A DNA stretch of 64,000 nucleotides from Ruegeria sp. EL01 (GTDB lineage Bacteria > Pseudomonadota > Alphaproteobacteria > Rhodobacterales > Rhodobacteraceae), in NCBI RefSeq assembly GCF_900313035.1, contig NZ_OMPS01000001.1, forward strand, positions 1 to 64,000. The letters run 5' to 3'. Of the stretch, positions 26,780-36,411 are shown piece after piece. Made by a program: the position numbers and the translations under genes. The notes beneath the pieces were generated by a model that made no database searches, was not told where the DNA came from, and worked only from the letters and a program-made list of their open reading frames with translations. Each line of letters opens with the position of its first letter. Position 1 is the stretch's first letter.

Positions 26780-27940
26780 TCAGTCTAACAGCTGATCATA
26801 AATCCTGCAGACACCATCGATATGGATGGCCATGCCAAAGTTATCCCGGGCATGGCGTTGTCCCGCCTCGATAATCTTGGCCCGGATGTCCCCATCTTGA
26901 TGCAGGCGCATGACAGGTTCTACGAAGCCTTCGGCGTCAAATGGATCGACAAGGAAACCGTTTTCGCCGTCAACAATCGCCTCGATATTGCCGCCATGTC
27001 GTGTCGCGACAACTGGCGTGCCCAGATACATCGTTTCAATCAGGGTGCGACCGAAGGGTTCATCTAATGCGGTCACCAGATTGGCATCCATCGCCGCCAT
27101 GTAGCCATCAATCGGTTGGCGAAATCCCATCATGTGAATTTGGTTGTCCATCCACGCCTCGGCGGCCAAGTCCTTGCAAACCTGGTCCAACGCGTTCCCG
27201 CGATCAACAACGCTGCCGAAAAGGAAGCCGTGGACCGGCACGTCCGGCATGCGATTTTGAATCGCGGCAACTGCCTTTACAAAGTGATCCGGCCGTTTGC
27301 GGGGCACGAAGTTTCCGAAATACCCCAGCAGCAAGGCATCATCCGGCAACTCCATTTCTTCAAGCACACCTTTTCGCGCCGTCGCGGGATCCGGTGGATC
27401 GGGATTAAAGTCAAAGGGGCTGCGGATAACGGTGAACTTTTTGTCCACTGACCGCACAGGATTGCTGGGTTTTGAGAAATGAGAGACGCTGATGATGTGG
27501 TCCGACAGGACCGGAGCCAGTTTGTTGATCCCAAAGGCCGTGGGGTCCTGGCGATGGTGCCAGATGTGTTTGCGTCCCGACAGTTTCGTCGGCAAGGCCC
27601 AATTCGAATGCATCCGCCCTTCGTTGGTGTGCACGATGTCCGGCTTGATCCGGTTCAGAACCGAGATGAAACTTGGTACACTTGAAAGCAGGTAGCGCGC
27701 CGGACCGCAATCTCCGTCATAGCTGATCTGCCCCGGAGACATCAGGGCGGGCTTCTCCAGCACCTCATAGTCTAACCCGAAAGACCGGGCATACTCACCG
27801 GCCAGTCCGTCCTTGTAGTGGACCAGAATGTAGGGTTCATACTTTGATCTGTCCAAGCCGGCGGCCAGTTTCATGGCCGAGACATGGCTTCCGCCGATTA
27901 CGGTGTCTCCCTCGAAAGGGAAAAGGATACGTTTGGTCAT
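26780..27940 (-). CDS. Glycosyltransferase, GT4 family (GT-B fold)
   Basis: 386 residues. N-terminal half begins ILFPFEGDTVIGGSHVSAMK, with the glycine-rich acceptor-side loop. C-terminal nucleotide-binding half contains GYFGNFVPRKRPD and EPFGRTLIETMYLGTPVVA, the E-x7-E retaining-transferase motif. There is no membrane segment; it acts on the cytoplasmic face using nucleotide sugars. It is downstream of the flippase gene in a leftward pair (gap 76 bases). Sugar and acceptor cannot be read from the sequence. Confidence 0.88.
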   Translation of the reverse strand: MTKRILFPFEGDTVIGGSHVSAMKLAAGLDRSKYEPYILVHYKDGLAGEYARSFGLDYEVLEKPALMSPGQISYDGDCGPARYLLSSVPSFISVLNRIKPDIVHTNEGRMHSNWALPTKLSGRKHIWHHRQDPTAFGINKLAPVLSDHIISVSHFSKPSNPVRSVDKKFTVIRSPFDFNPDPPDPATARKGVLEEMELPDDALLLGYFGNFVPRKRPDHFVKAVAAIQNRMPDVPVHGFLFGSVVDRGNALDQVCKDLAAEAWMDNQIHMMGFRQPIDGYMAAMDANLVTALDEPFGRTLIETMYLGTPVVATRHGGNIEAIVDGENGFLVDPFDAEGFVEPVMRLHQDGDIRAKIIEAGQRHARDNFGMAIHIDGVCRIYDQLLD

Positions 27941-28016
27941 TATTCTTCTCGTTAAGCGTAAGTCACTGGTAAATTTCGAACTTTATAGGGCAACGTTATG
28001 GAAGGGTTATAGTCCC

Positions 28017-29324
28017 CTATCTTGGTGCCGGATAGGACCGGATCGCTAAAATGCAGCCAGTCGTCCAAACAATGTTGAATATGACGTGGGCCAGGGCGAC
28101 GCCTTCGATCCCTAAAACAAACAAAAGCGGTACAAAGGAGATCGCAAAAACTCCCGTCGCCATCATGGTTGTCCGCACCAGTGCCCGATCGAGCCCCATA
28201 CTCAGCAGTGCCGGATTTAATGCTAGGCCCCCTAGATAGATCACTGCCGCAAACATCAAAATTGTCATCACCGGCGCAGCGCCCTGGAACTCTGCGCCAA
28301 ACAACAACACGGCCAGATCAGACATCTTCCATGCCAATGGGATCGAGATGGCGAGGGAAACCCCAAACATCAACAGCGAGATATAGCGAACCAGCTTCCA
28401 AAAGCGATCATGCTTCTGCGCTGACCACAGTCGCGTCATTTCGGGGTAAAGTACCTGTCGGATGGGGCCACCAATGCGCACGATGTTGGTCATAATGCGC
28501 TTGCCAACCTGATAGAAACCCACCGATGTCACGTCGAGCAGTGCGCCCACAACCAAAACATCCAGCCGCTGCGTCGATTGCCGGAGAACTACGTTAAAGT
28601 TTGAGTTCCACAAGAACCGCAGAAATCCGGGGTTTTGCTTCAGGGCAGTACTCAGTTTTAGGGACATAAAGGCGCGTACGCCCCGCCGCTGCAATTCCCT
28701 CAGGGCAATGAAGAAGGCAACGAGGCCGGTCAGGATCTGATGCATCAGCATCAAGGCCAGGAACGCCCAAAGACCCAGATCCAGCAGGAATACGATGATC
28801 GTTCCAATAAGGCGCAGCCCGGCCACAACCATGTCCGAGATCGCCAATAGATCGAATCTGTCGTGAATTCGGAGAACCGCGATGCCGGTTGGTCGCAAAG
28901 AAAAAAGCAGCCCAATCGCAACCAACGCTATGTAAGATGCTCCGATGTCCTCGGGCAGACCAATCATTGGGGCGACAGTTGGTGCCAGAAGGATCGCAAC
29001 CGTACCTGCCAAAATGCCCCCGATAATGTCGATGACAATCGACAGTTTGATCAGATGACCAAAACGATGGGTATCATCCTCGGTCAGGGCATCGCTGCCG
29101 TATTTGATCACCGCCTGCCAAGGCTCCAATCGGCACAACCGGTCCAAGACCTGCACATAGGCATCTACTAACGCCAAAATTCCCACCGCAGCAGGGCCCA
29201 CCGCCCGTGCGGTGATGATCAGGGTCGCCAGGCCAAATACTGCGATCAGTATCTGGGACAAGAACAGCCATGACATGTTCTTGGCAAGCCGCCCAATCAG
29301 AGATCTGGCATCAAACCGGGTCAT
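28017..29324 (-). CDS. wzx: Polysaccharide flippase (Wzx-like, MOP/PST superfamily)
   Basis: 435 residues, about 12 hydrophobic membrane segments and little else. It starts with a short basic N-terminus followed by LFLSQILIAVFGLATLIITARAVG, typical for this superfamily, whose members flip undecaprenyl-linked repeat units across the inner membrane. Position beside glycosyltransferases, with a Wzy-like and a Wzz-like gene a few kilobases away, supports a Wzx/Wzy-type pathway. The gene symbol is by role, not by close similarity. Confidence 0.85.
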   Translation of the reverse strand: MTRFDARSLIGRLAKNMSWLFLSQILIAVFGLATLIITARAVGPAAVGILALVDAYVQVLDRLCRLEPWQAVIKYGSDALTEDDTHRFGHLIKLSIVIDIIGGILAGTVAILLAPTVAPMIGLPEDIGASYIALVAIGLLFSLRPTGIAVLRIHDRFDLLAISDMVVAGLRLIGTIIVFLLDLGLWAFLALMLMHQILTGLVAFFIALRELQRRGVRAFMSLKLSTALKQNPGFLRFLWNSNFNVVLRQSTQRLDVLVVGALLDVTSVGFYQVGKRIMTNIVRIGGPIRQVLYPEMTRLWSAQKHDRFWKLVRYISLLMFGVSLAISIPLAWKMSDLAVLLFGAEFQGAAPVMTILMFAAVIYLGGLALNPALLSMGLDRALVRTTMMATGVFAISFVPLLFVLGIEGVALAHVIFNIVWTTGCILAIRSYPAPR

Positions 29325-29672
29325 AGTTCTTGATTACGGTAATTCCGGGCGTTGACCCGGGCACCCAAAGACAACATGGTGCAAAAAAACCTTGGTACTC
29401 GTCTCAGGTCAAATACCTTTCATAACTCGTCAAACTCTAATTTTTGGCGATTCTATCCGCCCCTACTTCTATCATTTTGTTTTTTACGCTTGTATCGTTT
29501 TACGAAAGCGCAGTTTGATAGGGAAATCCAGTCCTGTTTTGGGAAACCGGTTTTGAACATGCGAAAATGTAGTTGGGGCCCTTCCAAAACAGGGTGGAAG
29601 AACGCGGTAGCTTATCCTTTCCAGGTGCGGGTACTAGGTGGTCGATCGAGTTTAGGTATTAATTAACGCTAT
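29325..29672. other. Divergent intergenic region (flippase / sulfotransferase)
   Basis: 348 bases, AT-richer than the neighbours, with promoters expected for both directions. An open frame of 104 codons here has no ribosome-binding site and unnatural composition, and I do not call it. Confidence 0.5.
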
Positions 29673-30602
29673 ATGGAACAAGCAAAAGTTCTCCTCCACA
29701 TCGGGTACCACAAGACCGCTACATCCGCGTTGCAGAAACAGTTGTTCTCAACGTCTGATGGTCCGTTTGCAAGTCCGCCCGAGGAACGAAAATTCGTCCT
29801 TTCAAACAGATTCGTATTGCCGCAACCGTTGACCTTTGATTCATCTGCTGTTCGTGAACAATACGCGGATTTTCTTGACGCTTCTCACAAATCGGAAAAA
29901 ATCGCTGTTTTCTCGCACGAGCGGTTTTCAGGCTACCCAGCTTCGGGTGGATTCGACAGCCCGTTGATTGCGCAACGCCTGAATCAAACCTTCCCCGAAG
30001 CCCATGTTCTCATCGTCTTCCGGGAACAACTTTCAAGCATTCTGTCTATGTACAGCCAGTACATTACGGATGGGGGGCACAAGTCCTTTAAGGGCTACAT
30101 CGCGCAGATCGAACCCATGATGCGCCGTGTCCCGATGTTTACACCGGATTTCTACAGGTATGATCGGCTTTTTCGATACTACCAAAACCTATTTGGCGCT
30201 GATCGCGTACACGGTCTGACCTACGAGCAGTTTGTTCGAGATTCCGATGCCTTTGTGTCCAGCTTGTGCAACTCGTTAGGGGTTGCAGCGCCAAAGCATG
30301 ACTTTGTGAAAACAAACACGAAGCGCTCGCAGAGTTTTCAGCTGTTGCAGCGCGGGGTGAACCGCATTTTCAGCAACAATCAGCTCAGCACTGGGGCGAT
30401 GATCCCCTTTCCTTACGCCACCCGACGGTTTGGGAAGCTGAGCGGGCCACTGAGCCGTGTTTTCCCGGGCGCATTGGATCAGGCACTGGAAAACCGTATG
30501 GCAAAGCAAGCCGCAGCTCAGTTCGAAGGGGCCTTTGCCGAATCCAATGCAATCCTCAAAGAACTTACCGGTTTGCCGCTTGAAGACTACGGGTATCAAT
30601 AA
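29673..30602 (+). CDS. Sulfotransferase-like P-loop protein
   Basis: 309 residues. The PAPS-binding 5'-phosphosulfate loop is visible as HIGYHKTATSALQ at 9-21, and the 3'-phosphate region as VLIVFREQLSSILSMYSQYI near 109-128. Those two motifs define the family. The enzyme would transfer sulfate from PAPS to a sugar hydroxyl, consistent with a sulfated marine polysaccharide. It is a single-gene unit on the + strand, closed by a perfect hairpin at 30657-30687. No signal peptide. Acceptor unknown. Confidence 0.83.
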   Translation: MEQAKVLLHIGYHKTATSALQKQLFSTSDGPFASPPEERKFVLSNRFVLPQPLTFDSSAVREQYADFLDASHKSEKIAVFSHERFSGYPASGGFDSPLIAQRLNQTFPEAHVLIVFREQLSSILSMYSQYITDGGHKSFKGYIAQIEPMMRRVPMFTPDFYRYDRLFRYYQNLFGADRVHGLTYEQFVRDSDAFVSSLCNSLGVAAPKHDFVKTNTKRSQSFQLLQRGVNRIFSNNQLSTGAMIPFPYATRRFGKLSGPLSRVFPGALDQALENRMAKQAAAQFEGAFAESNAILKELTGLPLEDYGYQ

Positions 30603-30656
30603 CCGGACCGCCTGCGCTGAAGCCTGTCATCCGTTCAAAACAGCACCCCAAAAAGC

Positions 30657-30687
30657 AAATGACCAGCACCCCAAATGCTGGTCATTT
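30657..30687 (+). terminator. Perfect 12-bp inverted repeat, terminator of the sulfotransferase gene
   Basis: AAATGACCAGCA (30657-30668) and TGCTGGTCATTT (30676-30687) pair perfectly across a 7-base loop. A short T/C-rich tail follows. It lies 55 bases past the stop codon. Confidence 0.75.
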
Positions 30688-30901
30688 CTTCCGAGTGAGT
30701 GATAGTGCCCTGAGGCTTCACCGGTATTTATCTGTGGTTGAACCTAATTTATCAAAGCATGTGCATGACGGGTATTAGGGGAATCCCGTAGGTTTGGCAG
30801 TTTTTTGCTAAAATACGGAAAAAAAGGAGTTTTCTCGCCCGAACAGGGCTGGGCCTTATGTTCGGAGCTTCCCTTTCCAGAAGGGGAAACTTGGAAATAT
30901 T

Positions 30902-32104
30902 TCAGTTGATCTTGGTTGGAACCAACTGCTCATGCTGCTGTAGCAGCCCCATTTTTCTGAGCAGAATTGTGTTCACCCGCCGCACATCAAATACGGCTTC
31001 CGCGCGTTCGCGCGAGGCCTGTCCCAACTGTAGAATCAGATCAGGTTGGTCCAAAAATTTTGCCATTGCTTGGCTCAACGCTTGCGGGTTGCGCATAGGT
31101 ACAACGAAACCCGTTTCGCCTTCGACGACCGGGTCAGAGCACCCCGGCGCGTCCGTGGTTATGACAGCGCGTCCGGTCGACATCGCCTCGAGGATCGTGC
31201 GGGGAATACCTTCACGATAGGCAGAGGGCAAAACAAAGACCGAGCAGTTTTTCAAATAGGGGCGGACATCCGTTGTTTCGCCCAGATACTCAATCACACC
31301 TTCACGCGTCCAGGTGTCGATCTCATGTTGATCAACCGAGTCGGGATTGGCGTCCATCGGTCCTAAAAGCTGAAACCGTGCCTGAGGGTGCTCGCGTTTC
31401 AACAGGCGCGCGGCGTCGACAAAGTCAAAAACGCCCTTCTCTTTTAGAAGTCTGGAGATCATCAGAAACACCGGCGGCCCATCGGGTGGGCTTGAGGGCG
31501 CGTATTTGGTCAGATTTACACCGGATCCGGGCACAACGCTCAATTCAGTGCCTGCGCTGACCATCCCACGGGCCTGAAACTCTTCCTCGTCGGCTTTGTT
31601 GTAAACCAGCAATTCGTCAACGCCTTTCAACGACATGCGGTACAAGTTGGAGGAGAGTGCGCGGACCAATCGTCGTTTCAAGCTGGTATTCTGGGCATTG
31701 AACACATACCCCAAGCCGGTGCACATCGCGTATTTTTGCGGCACTCGCGCCAGTCGTGCGGCCAGGCATCCATAGATGATTGGCTTCATTGTGTAGGCAA
31801 AAACCGTGTCCGGCTGAACGTCTTCGAATATCCGCTTTAGGGCACGTACGGTTCCAATGTCTTCGATCGGGTTCATTCCGGTGCGGGACATTGGAAATTC
31901 CACAAACTTGACGCCGATGTCTCGTAAGGCCGCCTCGCTGGGTTCATGGCGTTCCGGGCCACAGGCAATGACCTCGGCCCGCATCGACATTTCGCGCAAC
32001 AGATCAAAGCGGAAATTCACCAGCGAAGACGTCAGATTGGCAACCACTGCAATCTTGCGAACAGGTATTTCTTGCCCGGTTTTTGGGGATTCAAGTGATT
32101 GCAA
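30902..32104 (-). CDS. Glycosyltransferase, GT4 family (PglA/WbnH-like)
   Basis: 400 residues from a TTG at 32104 with GGAG about nine bases upstream. N-terminal domain starts KIAVVANLTSSLVNFRFDLL, a form seen in GT4 enzymes that extend undecaprenyl-linked oligosaccharides. Later MCTGLGYVFNA, SRLLKEKGVFDFVDAARLL and EGIPRTILEAMSTGRAVITT (E-x7-E) complete the GT-B pattern. Last gene of a long leftward unit coming from 46.9 kb. Probably adds a sugar to the repeat unit on the cytoplasmic face. Specificity cannot be read. Confidence 0.88.
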   Translation of the reverse strand: MQSLESPKTGQEIPVRKIAVVANLTSSLVNFRFDLLREMSMRAEVIACGPERHEPSEAALRDIGVKFVEFPMSRTGMNPIEDIGTVRALKRIFEDVQPDTVFAYTMKPIIYGCLAARLARVPQKYAMCTGLGYVFNAQNTSLKRRLVRALSSNLYRMSLKGVDELLVYNKADEEEFQARGMVSAGTELSVVPGSGVNLTKYAPSSPPDGPPVFLMISRLLKEKGVFDFVDAARLLKREHPQARFQLLGPMDANPDSVDQHEIDTWTREGVIEYLGETTDVRPYLKNCSVFVLPSAYREGIPRTILEAMSTGRAVITTDAPGCSDPVVEGETGFVVPMRNPQALSQAMAKFLDQPDLILQLGQASRERAEAVFDVRRVNTILLRKMGLLQQHEQLVPTKIN

Positions 32105-32213
32105 TACAACACACTCCAGTCACTTTCTATCCAATCCGTACGGGTGCTGATCAATCAACATCTTAAACAAAATCCGCCCAAAACTGTGCTGACTGATGAC
32201 TGATGTCAACACG

Positions 32214-33473
32214 TCACTGGGCCCGTCTTAGGCGTCGCGCAACCGAGGGCAGCCTAATATCCCGCCCTGTCAGACAAACGGACAAGCCCAGCATCCACGG
32301 TACAAGCCAGAACCGGGCGTAGAAATGCGGCGCCGTGTTCAGAACCATCATCAGCATCAACAAAATTGTGACGGCCAGCGCAGTGTTCTTCGCATCGCCC
32401 ATCATCATCTTGTAACGCCAGATCACGTATATTCCAGAAGCAAACAACCCAGCCAAACCCACAAGGGAAACAGCGCCGCCTTCTGTGAGAGTCAGTAGGT
32501 AGGCGTTGTGTACTGGCGCGCCGATTGCGCTTTTTTCTTCGTATTGGTCGATTCCATATCCCAGCCACAGCGTTTCGTTTCCGAACCGCATGGATTCCTG
32601 TATCAAAAACAGCCTGTCATCAATGGTGCCGGACTCACTGATATCGGCGTTTCGAACCGCCGAGAACACGCGCTCCTGAAACACTTCCGGCAGGAAGTGC
32701 TCACCAAACAGAACAGCCGCGATGAAGAACAGCACAACACCGATTGTCAGGCCGACCGTTGCTTTCACAGACCCGGTCAGCAAAACAAAAAGCGTGGTGC
32801 CCACCATGCAAAGGTAAAAAGCCGTATTCGAACCAGTCAGAAGTACTCCATAAGTTACTGGTATAAAAAGGGAAATGGCTACGAGAGTTGTTACGCGACG
32901 AACACCCCGCAACCAAACCAAAAAAACCAGCGCAAGTGCGGCCAGAACCCCTGATTCATTTTCCTTCTCGAACAAGCCGCTGAGACGTCCGTTCCCGCTT
33001 ACGAAATCGTTCCGGCCGGGGACGAAATTGACATAGTAGGCGCCGTGAATCATCGCCAGCGCGATAGAAAGCACGAAGAGGAAAATCAGCGTCTCGGTTT
33101 CTTTCCGCGATCGTCGCAGGATAATCCATGGCAGAAGCACAAATGAAAAACAGTACTGCATGAGTCCAAGCGCGCCCGCCACCGCATCACCATTGATGAT
33201 CGAGGCAGCCGCAAAACCCGCCAGAAAAGTCAGTACAGACGCGAACCAAAGAGTGGAGGCAGATCCCAAAGGGCGAAGCGGCAGACGCCCTTTGAACAGA
33301 ACCACTAAGAAAGCCAACAGAATGAATAAGTCTCCGAGTGTGAAAAACACAAACCCCGGTCGAAAGTAGTTTAGCGGCGAAAAGAAGACAGCTATCGCAA
33401 CAAGTATGAACTCAAGCCTTGTTTCCGGCTTCGTGTGTGTCCGGATGACGTGTTCGTTGACAGACTTCAGCAT
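32214..33473 (-). CDS. O-antigen polymerase/ligase-type membrane protein (Wzy-like)
   Basis: 419 residues with about 11 membrane segments and a larger loop near 260-310 (FQERVFSAVRNADISESGTIDDRL ... WLGYGIDQYEEKSAIGAPVHNAYLL, split here). The loop-helix pattern with a conserved His-Asn (PVHNAY) is typical of the O-antigen ligase/polymerase (Wzy_C) superfamily. It would polymerise repeat units in the periplasm. It lies 13 bases after the Wzz-like gene, its expected partner. Ligase and polymerase cannot be separated by sequence reading; the neighbourhood favours polymerase. GGTGGG site before the ATG. Confidence 0.8.
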   Translation of the reverse strand: MLKSVNEHVIRTHTKPETRLEFILVAIAVFFSPLNYFRPGFVFFTLGDLFILLAFLVVLFKGRLPLRPLGSASTLWFASVLTFLAGFAAASIINGDAVAGALGLMQYCFSFVLLPWIILRRSRKETETLIFLFVLSIALAMIHGAYYVNFVPGRNDFVSGNGRLSGLFEKENESGVLAALALVFLVWLRGVRRVTTLVAISLFIPVTYGVLLTGSNTAFYLCMVGTTLFVLLTGSVKATVGLTIGVVLFFIAAVLFGEHFLPEVFQERVFSAVRNADISESGTIDDRLFLIQESMRFGNETLWLGYGIDQYEEKSAIGAPVHNAYLLTLTEGGAVSLVGLAGLFASGIYVIWRYKMMMGDAKNTALAVTILLMLMMVLNTAPHFYARFWLVPWMLGLSVCLTGRDIRLPSVARRLRRAQ

Positions 33474-33486
33474 GTTCCCACCGCGC

Positions 33487-35307
33487 CTATCCGAAATTCA
33501 CGAGCTTGGTCGGTTCCAGATTCAATTGCCGCAGCTTTTCCAGAGAACGAACAATTTCTTCGACACCGGAAGACTGATCACGGGTGATAAACACAACATT
33601 GTCGGTAAAGGACAGCAATCGTCCGAGTGCGGCGTTTTCAGTTATGGGCGGGACGTGTATGACTATTTGGTCATACAAGTCGCTCAACGCCGCTGTTCCG
33701 GACCACATGTTATGTGAATCAAACAGATCTACAGGAACCTGATCATTCCCCGAAGGTCTGACATATTTGACCTTTTCTGCGATCTCCACGGTCTCCTGTG
33801 TCATCAATAGTGCATTGCCCAACAACAGCGGCAAACCATATTGGGACCTGTCCCGAGGTAACAGATCTGCAACTGACGGGTCATCCGTCGGATCAAGGTC
33901 TATGAACAAAACACGCAAACCATCCTTGGCCGCAGAAACCGACAGGCACAAAGTGACGAAGGCGGATTGATCGGTTTGCGAAGACGAAGTGATTAACATT
34001 CGCGCCGATCCATCCTGGGACAGCCTATCCATCAGAACTGACAAAACGTGCCGAGCCCCTTCCGCCCGCGGATCGGGTGGCATGCGTTGATCGAACAGCG
34101 CAAGCAGTGCGGAAATGCTGTGGCGCGCAGTCCGGGGAAACCGAGGAAAGGCCAATGCCCCCTGCAACCCCAGCGCGGGGTGCACTGAACGGCGGACGAA
34201 CAGCCGCTTGTTCAGCATTTCCCGCAGGAGGATGGTAATGAAGGCGATAACCAACGCGCTGGCGAAGCTTCCTGCCAATACCGTGTTGCGGTTTGGCAGC
34301 GCAGGTTCCAGTGGCGGCTGAGCGACCGATATCTGACGGGCCAGAGGCTCCATCAATCCGGCATGGACTGCCAGGTCACGGTTACGCTGAAAAAGTATTT
34401 GGCGCCGGGCTAACAGGTCTTCAAGCCGTTGTTCCAAGGTAATACGTTCTTGCGCCGCTTTCGAGCGTTGCTCAAGCTGCGCCTGCACGCGCTCCACTCG
34501 TTGTTCAAGCGGCTCGATCTCGGATTGGGGTGCCTCGCTTTCAGACAGAAAACGCAATCGCACAAGAACATTCCGAAGCTCAGCGGACAGAGCAGTGCCT
34601 TCATCCTTGTCATCCAGTTGATTGGATAGGATGAGGTTGGACAACTCGGCTTCGATGCCGGAAATTTCTTCCTCTAACTCACCCATGCGATCTACAAGTA
34701 GATCGATTTTCTCATGCGCGCTGCTTTGCTGTATCTCGAGCGTCAGATCGATATAGGTTCTTGCGATCTCATTGGCGATCTGGGCAGCTCTGCTTGGGTT
34801 GGTGTCATGTACCTGAATCCCGATCCCCAGCGTGTTCCGGTAGGGTGAAACAACGTAGCTTTCCAGCAGCTTGGACGTTGTTTCAGTCAGGTTTTCAACG
34901 GGCGAATATGCGTCAGCAAGCCCGCGCATCCAAAGCGGATTGTAGGTTGGGTCTTCATCAAGCCCTAATCGCTTGACGACCTTCTCAGCAAAGTCCCGAG
35001 ACCTGATAATTTCCACCTCGGTCTGCATTTCCGATAGCGCGACTTCAAGATTGGCGATCGGTCTAAGGTCCGCACGGATTGTAACTCTGCGGTCATCCAG
35101 AACAATGACCGACCCGGTCACATACAGCCTGTCCTTGAACAGCACGACCAAAACGGCGACCAACATTACAGCGACAAACACCGACAAAAACAGGGTCAGA
35201 TTGCGCCGCACGATTGCGCGAACACCCACGAGACCAAGACGTTCGACCTGATCCTCATCCAGCTGCATTTCGCTCGTTCTGTCCGGCATAGTATTCGAGA
35301 TATTCAC
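33487..35307 (-). CDS. Wzz/Wzc-type chain-length protein with degenerate kinase domain
   Basis: 606 residues. Membrane segments near 39-60 and 340-360 flank a long periplasmic coiled-coil region, as in polysaccharide co-polymerases. The cytoplasmic C-terminal domain (about 400-606) has the BY-kinase fold, but the nucleotide loop reads LITSSSQTDQSAFV, without the GKS/T of Walker A. The Walker A' region VLFIDLD is retained. The C-terminus ends LVNFG and lacks a tyrosine cluster. So it is probably a pseudokinase that sets chain length or recruits partners. It precedes the Wzy-like gene. The active counterpart is encoded at 49688-51553. GTG start, with AAGG nine bases upstream. Confidence 0.83.
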   Translation of the reverse strand: MNISNTMPDRTSEMQLDEDQVERLGLVGVRAIVRRNLTLFLSVFVAVMLVAVLVVLFKDRLYVTGSVIVLDDRRVTIRADLRPIANLEVALSEMQTEVEIIRSRDFAEKVVKRLGLDEDPTYNPLWMRGLADAYSPVENLTETTSKLLESYVVSPYRNTLGIGIQVHDTNPSRAAQIANEIARTYIDLTLEIQQSSAHEKIDLLVDRMGELEEEISGIEAELSNLILSNQLDDKDEGTALSAELRNVLVRLRFLSESEAPQSEIEPLEQRVERVQAQLEQRSKAAQERITLEQRLEDLLARRQILFQRNRDLAVHAGLMEPLARQISVAQPPLEPALPNRNTVLAGSFASALVIAFITILLREMLNKRLFVRRSVHPALGLQGALAFPRFPRTARHSISALLALFDQRMPPDPRAEGARHVLSVLMDRLSQDGSARMLITSSSQTDQSAFVTLCLSVSAAKDGLRVLFIDLDPTDDPSVADLLPRDRSQYGLPLLLGNALLMTQETVEIAEKVKYVRPSGNDQVPVDLFDSHNMWSGTAALSDLYDQIVIHVPPITENAALGRLLSFTDNVVFITRDQSSGVEEIVRSLEKLRQLNLEPTKLVNFG

Positions 35308-35346
35308 CCGGTCTGACCTTCTCTGTCTCTCGGCGCTTTCAGGGCC

Positions 35347-36405
35347 TTAGACCGCATCGTCGATTGTTTCGTCCCACTCTGCAAGAATGTTATCTGGCGC
35401 CAGCCAGACCCGGCTTTCCAAATCCGCATCCCGCATGCGTTGTAGTAACTCAGGTGATTTGGCCAACCGAAGCACCGCCTGCGCCAATGCGTCAACGTCT
35501 TCCAGAGGAACCAGCAGGCCATTTTCTTCTGGTCGGATCAATTCGCGCGGCCCGTAAGGGCAATCAAACGAGACGATTGGCAAGCCGGTAACGGTTGCTT
35601 CAGCCAGTACATTCGGGAAGCCTTCGTAGCGGGATGGGAAGACCAGTATATCCGCCCCATGCATCCATTCCCCCGGCGCCGGGCTTGAACCCGGCAGTGA
35701 AACGATATCAGTCAAATTCAGACGATCTCGCTGAACTTCCAGCGCTTTTCGTTCTGGACCCTCACCATAAATGGTCAACTGCGTCTCCGGATGGCCTTTC
35801 AGAATTTGAGGCATCGCCGACAGCAGCAAATCGAATCCTTTTTGCCGATCCAGACGTCCCACCGCGACAAGATTGCTTGTTCCTGTACCCAATTGCTCGC
35901 GAGCGCCAGCAGGCAAGGCGCAGGGGTTTGAAATGATGCGCGCCTTGCGCTTGATCGCACGTGGTAGGTCTTCGCTGGCTCTTTGTGTCTGCATAACCAC
36001 CGTGCGTGCGCGGCGGGCCAGCAGGTTTTGGGCGTGGCGCCACAACGGATGGGCAGATTGCGCACGCGGGTTGTTTCGCTCGGAGATAATCACGGGCGTA
36101 CGCCGGTCCCAGGTCGCCATAAGCGTGAGAACATTAATCTTCGTCAGAAAGGTGACAACCACGTCAGGCGACACATCTTGAACCACATTCCGGATGTGTC
36201 GATAGCGATCCAACTGCCCGCCATTCGAGTTGGCAACATGTAAGGTCACGTCGTCTGGATAGGGGAAATATGACCCGCCCACGGGCATGGTCAGGCCCGC
36301 GACGTGTACCTCATCTCTACGCTCAAGGCGATGAGCAGCCAATATCGAGACAATCTTTTCGGCACCCCCTGCCCCGAAACCGCCCTGAATTATCAACAGC
36401 TTCAC
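35347..36405 (-). CDS. Glycosyltransferase, GT4 family (PglJ/PglH-like)
   Basis: 352 residues from a GTG start. Begins KLLIIQGGFGAGGAEKIVSI, the GGAE loop common in GT4 enzymes that act on undecaprenyl-PP-linked glycans. VGRLDRQKGFDLLLSAM and EGFPNVLAEATVTGLPIVS (E-x7-E) mark the donor-binding half. Soluble, cytoplasmic face. It starts six bases after the stop of the GT2 gene upstream in the same leftward unit, so the two are co-transcribed. Sugar unknown. Confidence 0.88.
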   Translation of the reverse strand: MKLLIIQGGFGAGGAEKIVSILAAHRLERRDEVHVAGLTMPVGGSYFPYPDDVTLHVANSNGGQLDRYRHIRNVVQDVSPDVVVTFLTKINVLTLMATWDRRTPVIISERNNPRAQSAHPLWRHAQNLLARRARTVVMQTQRASEDLPRAIKRKARIISNPCALPAGAREQLGTGTSNLVAVGRLDRQKGFDLLLSAMPQILKGHPETQLTIYGEGPERKALEVQRDRLNLTDIVSLPGSSPAPGEWMHGADILVFPSRYEGFPNVLAEATVTGLPIVSFDCPYGPRELIRPEENGLLVPLEDVDALAQAVLRLAKSPELLQRMRDADLESRVWLAPDNILAEWDETIDDAV

Positions 36406-36411
36406 GCGGGA

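Noticed and set aside
29352-29666. 104-codon + strand frame before the sulfotransferase
   Set aside because: No ribosome-binding site, no family resemblance; looks like divergent promoter DNA.
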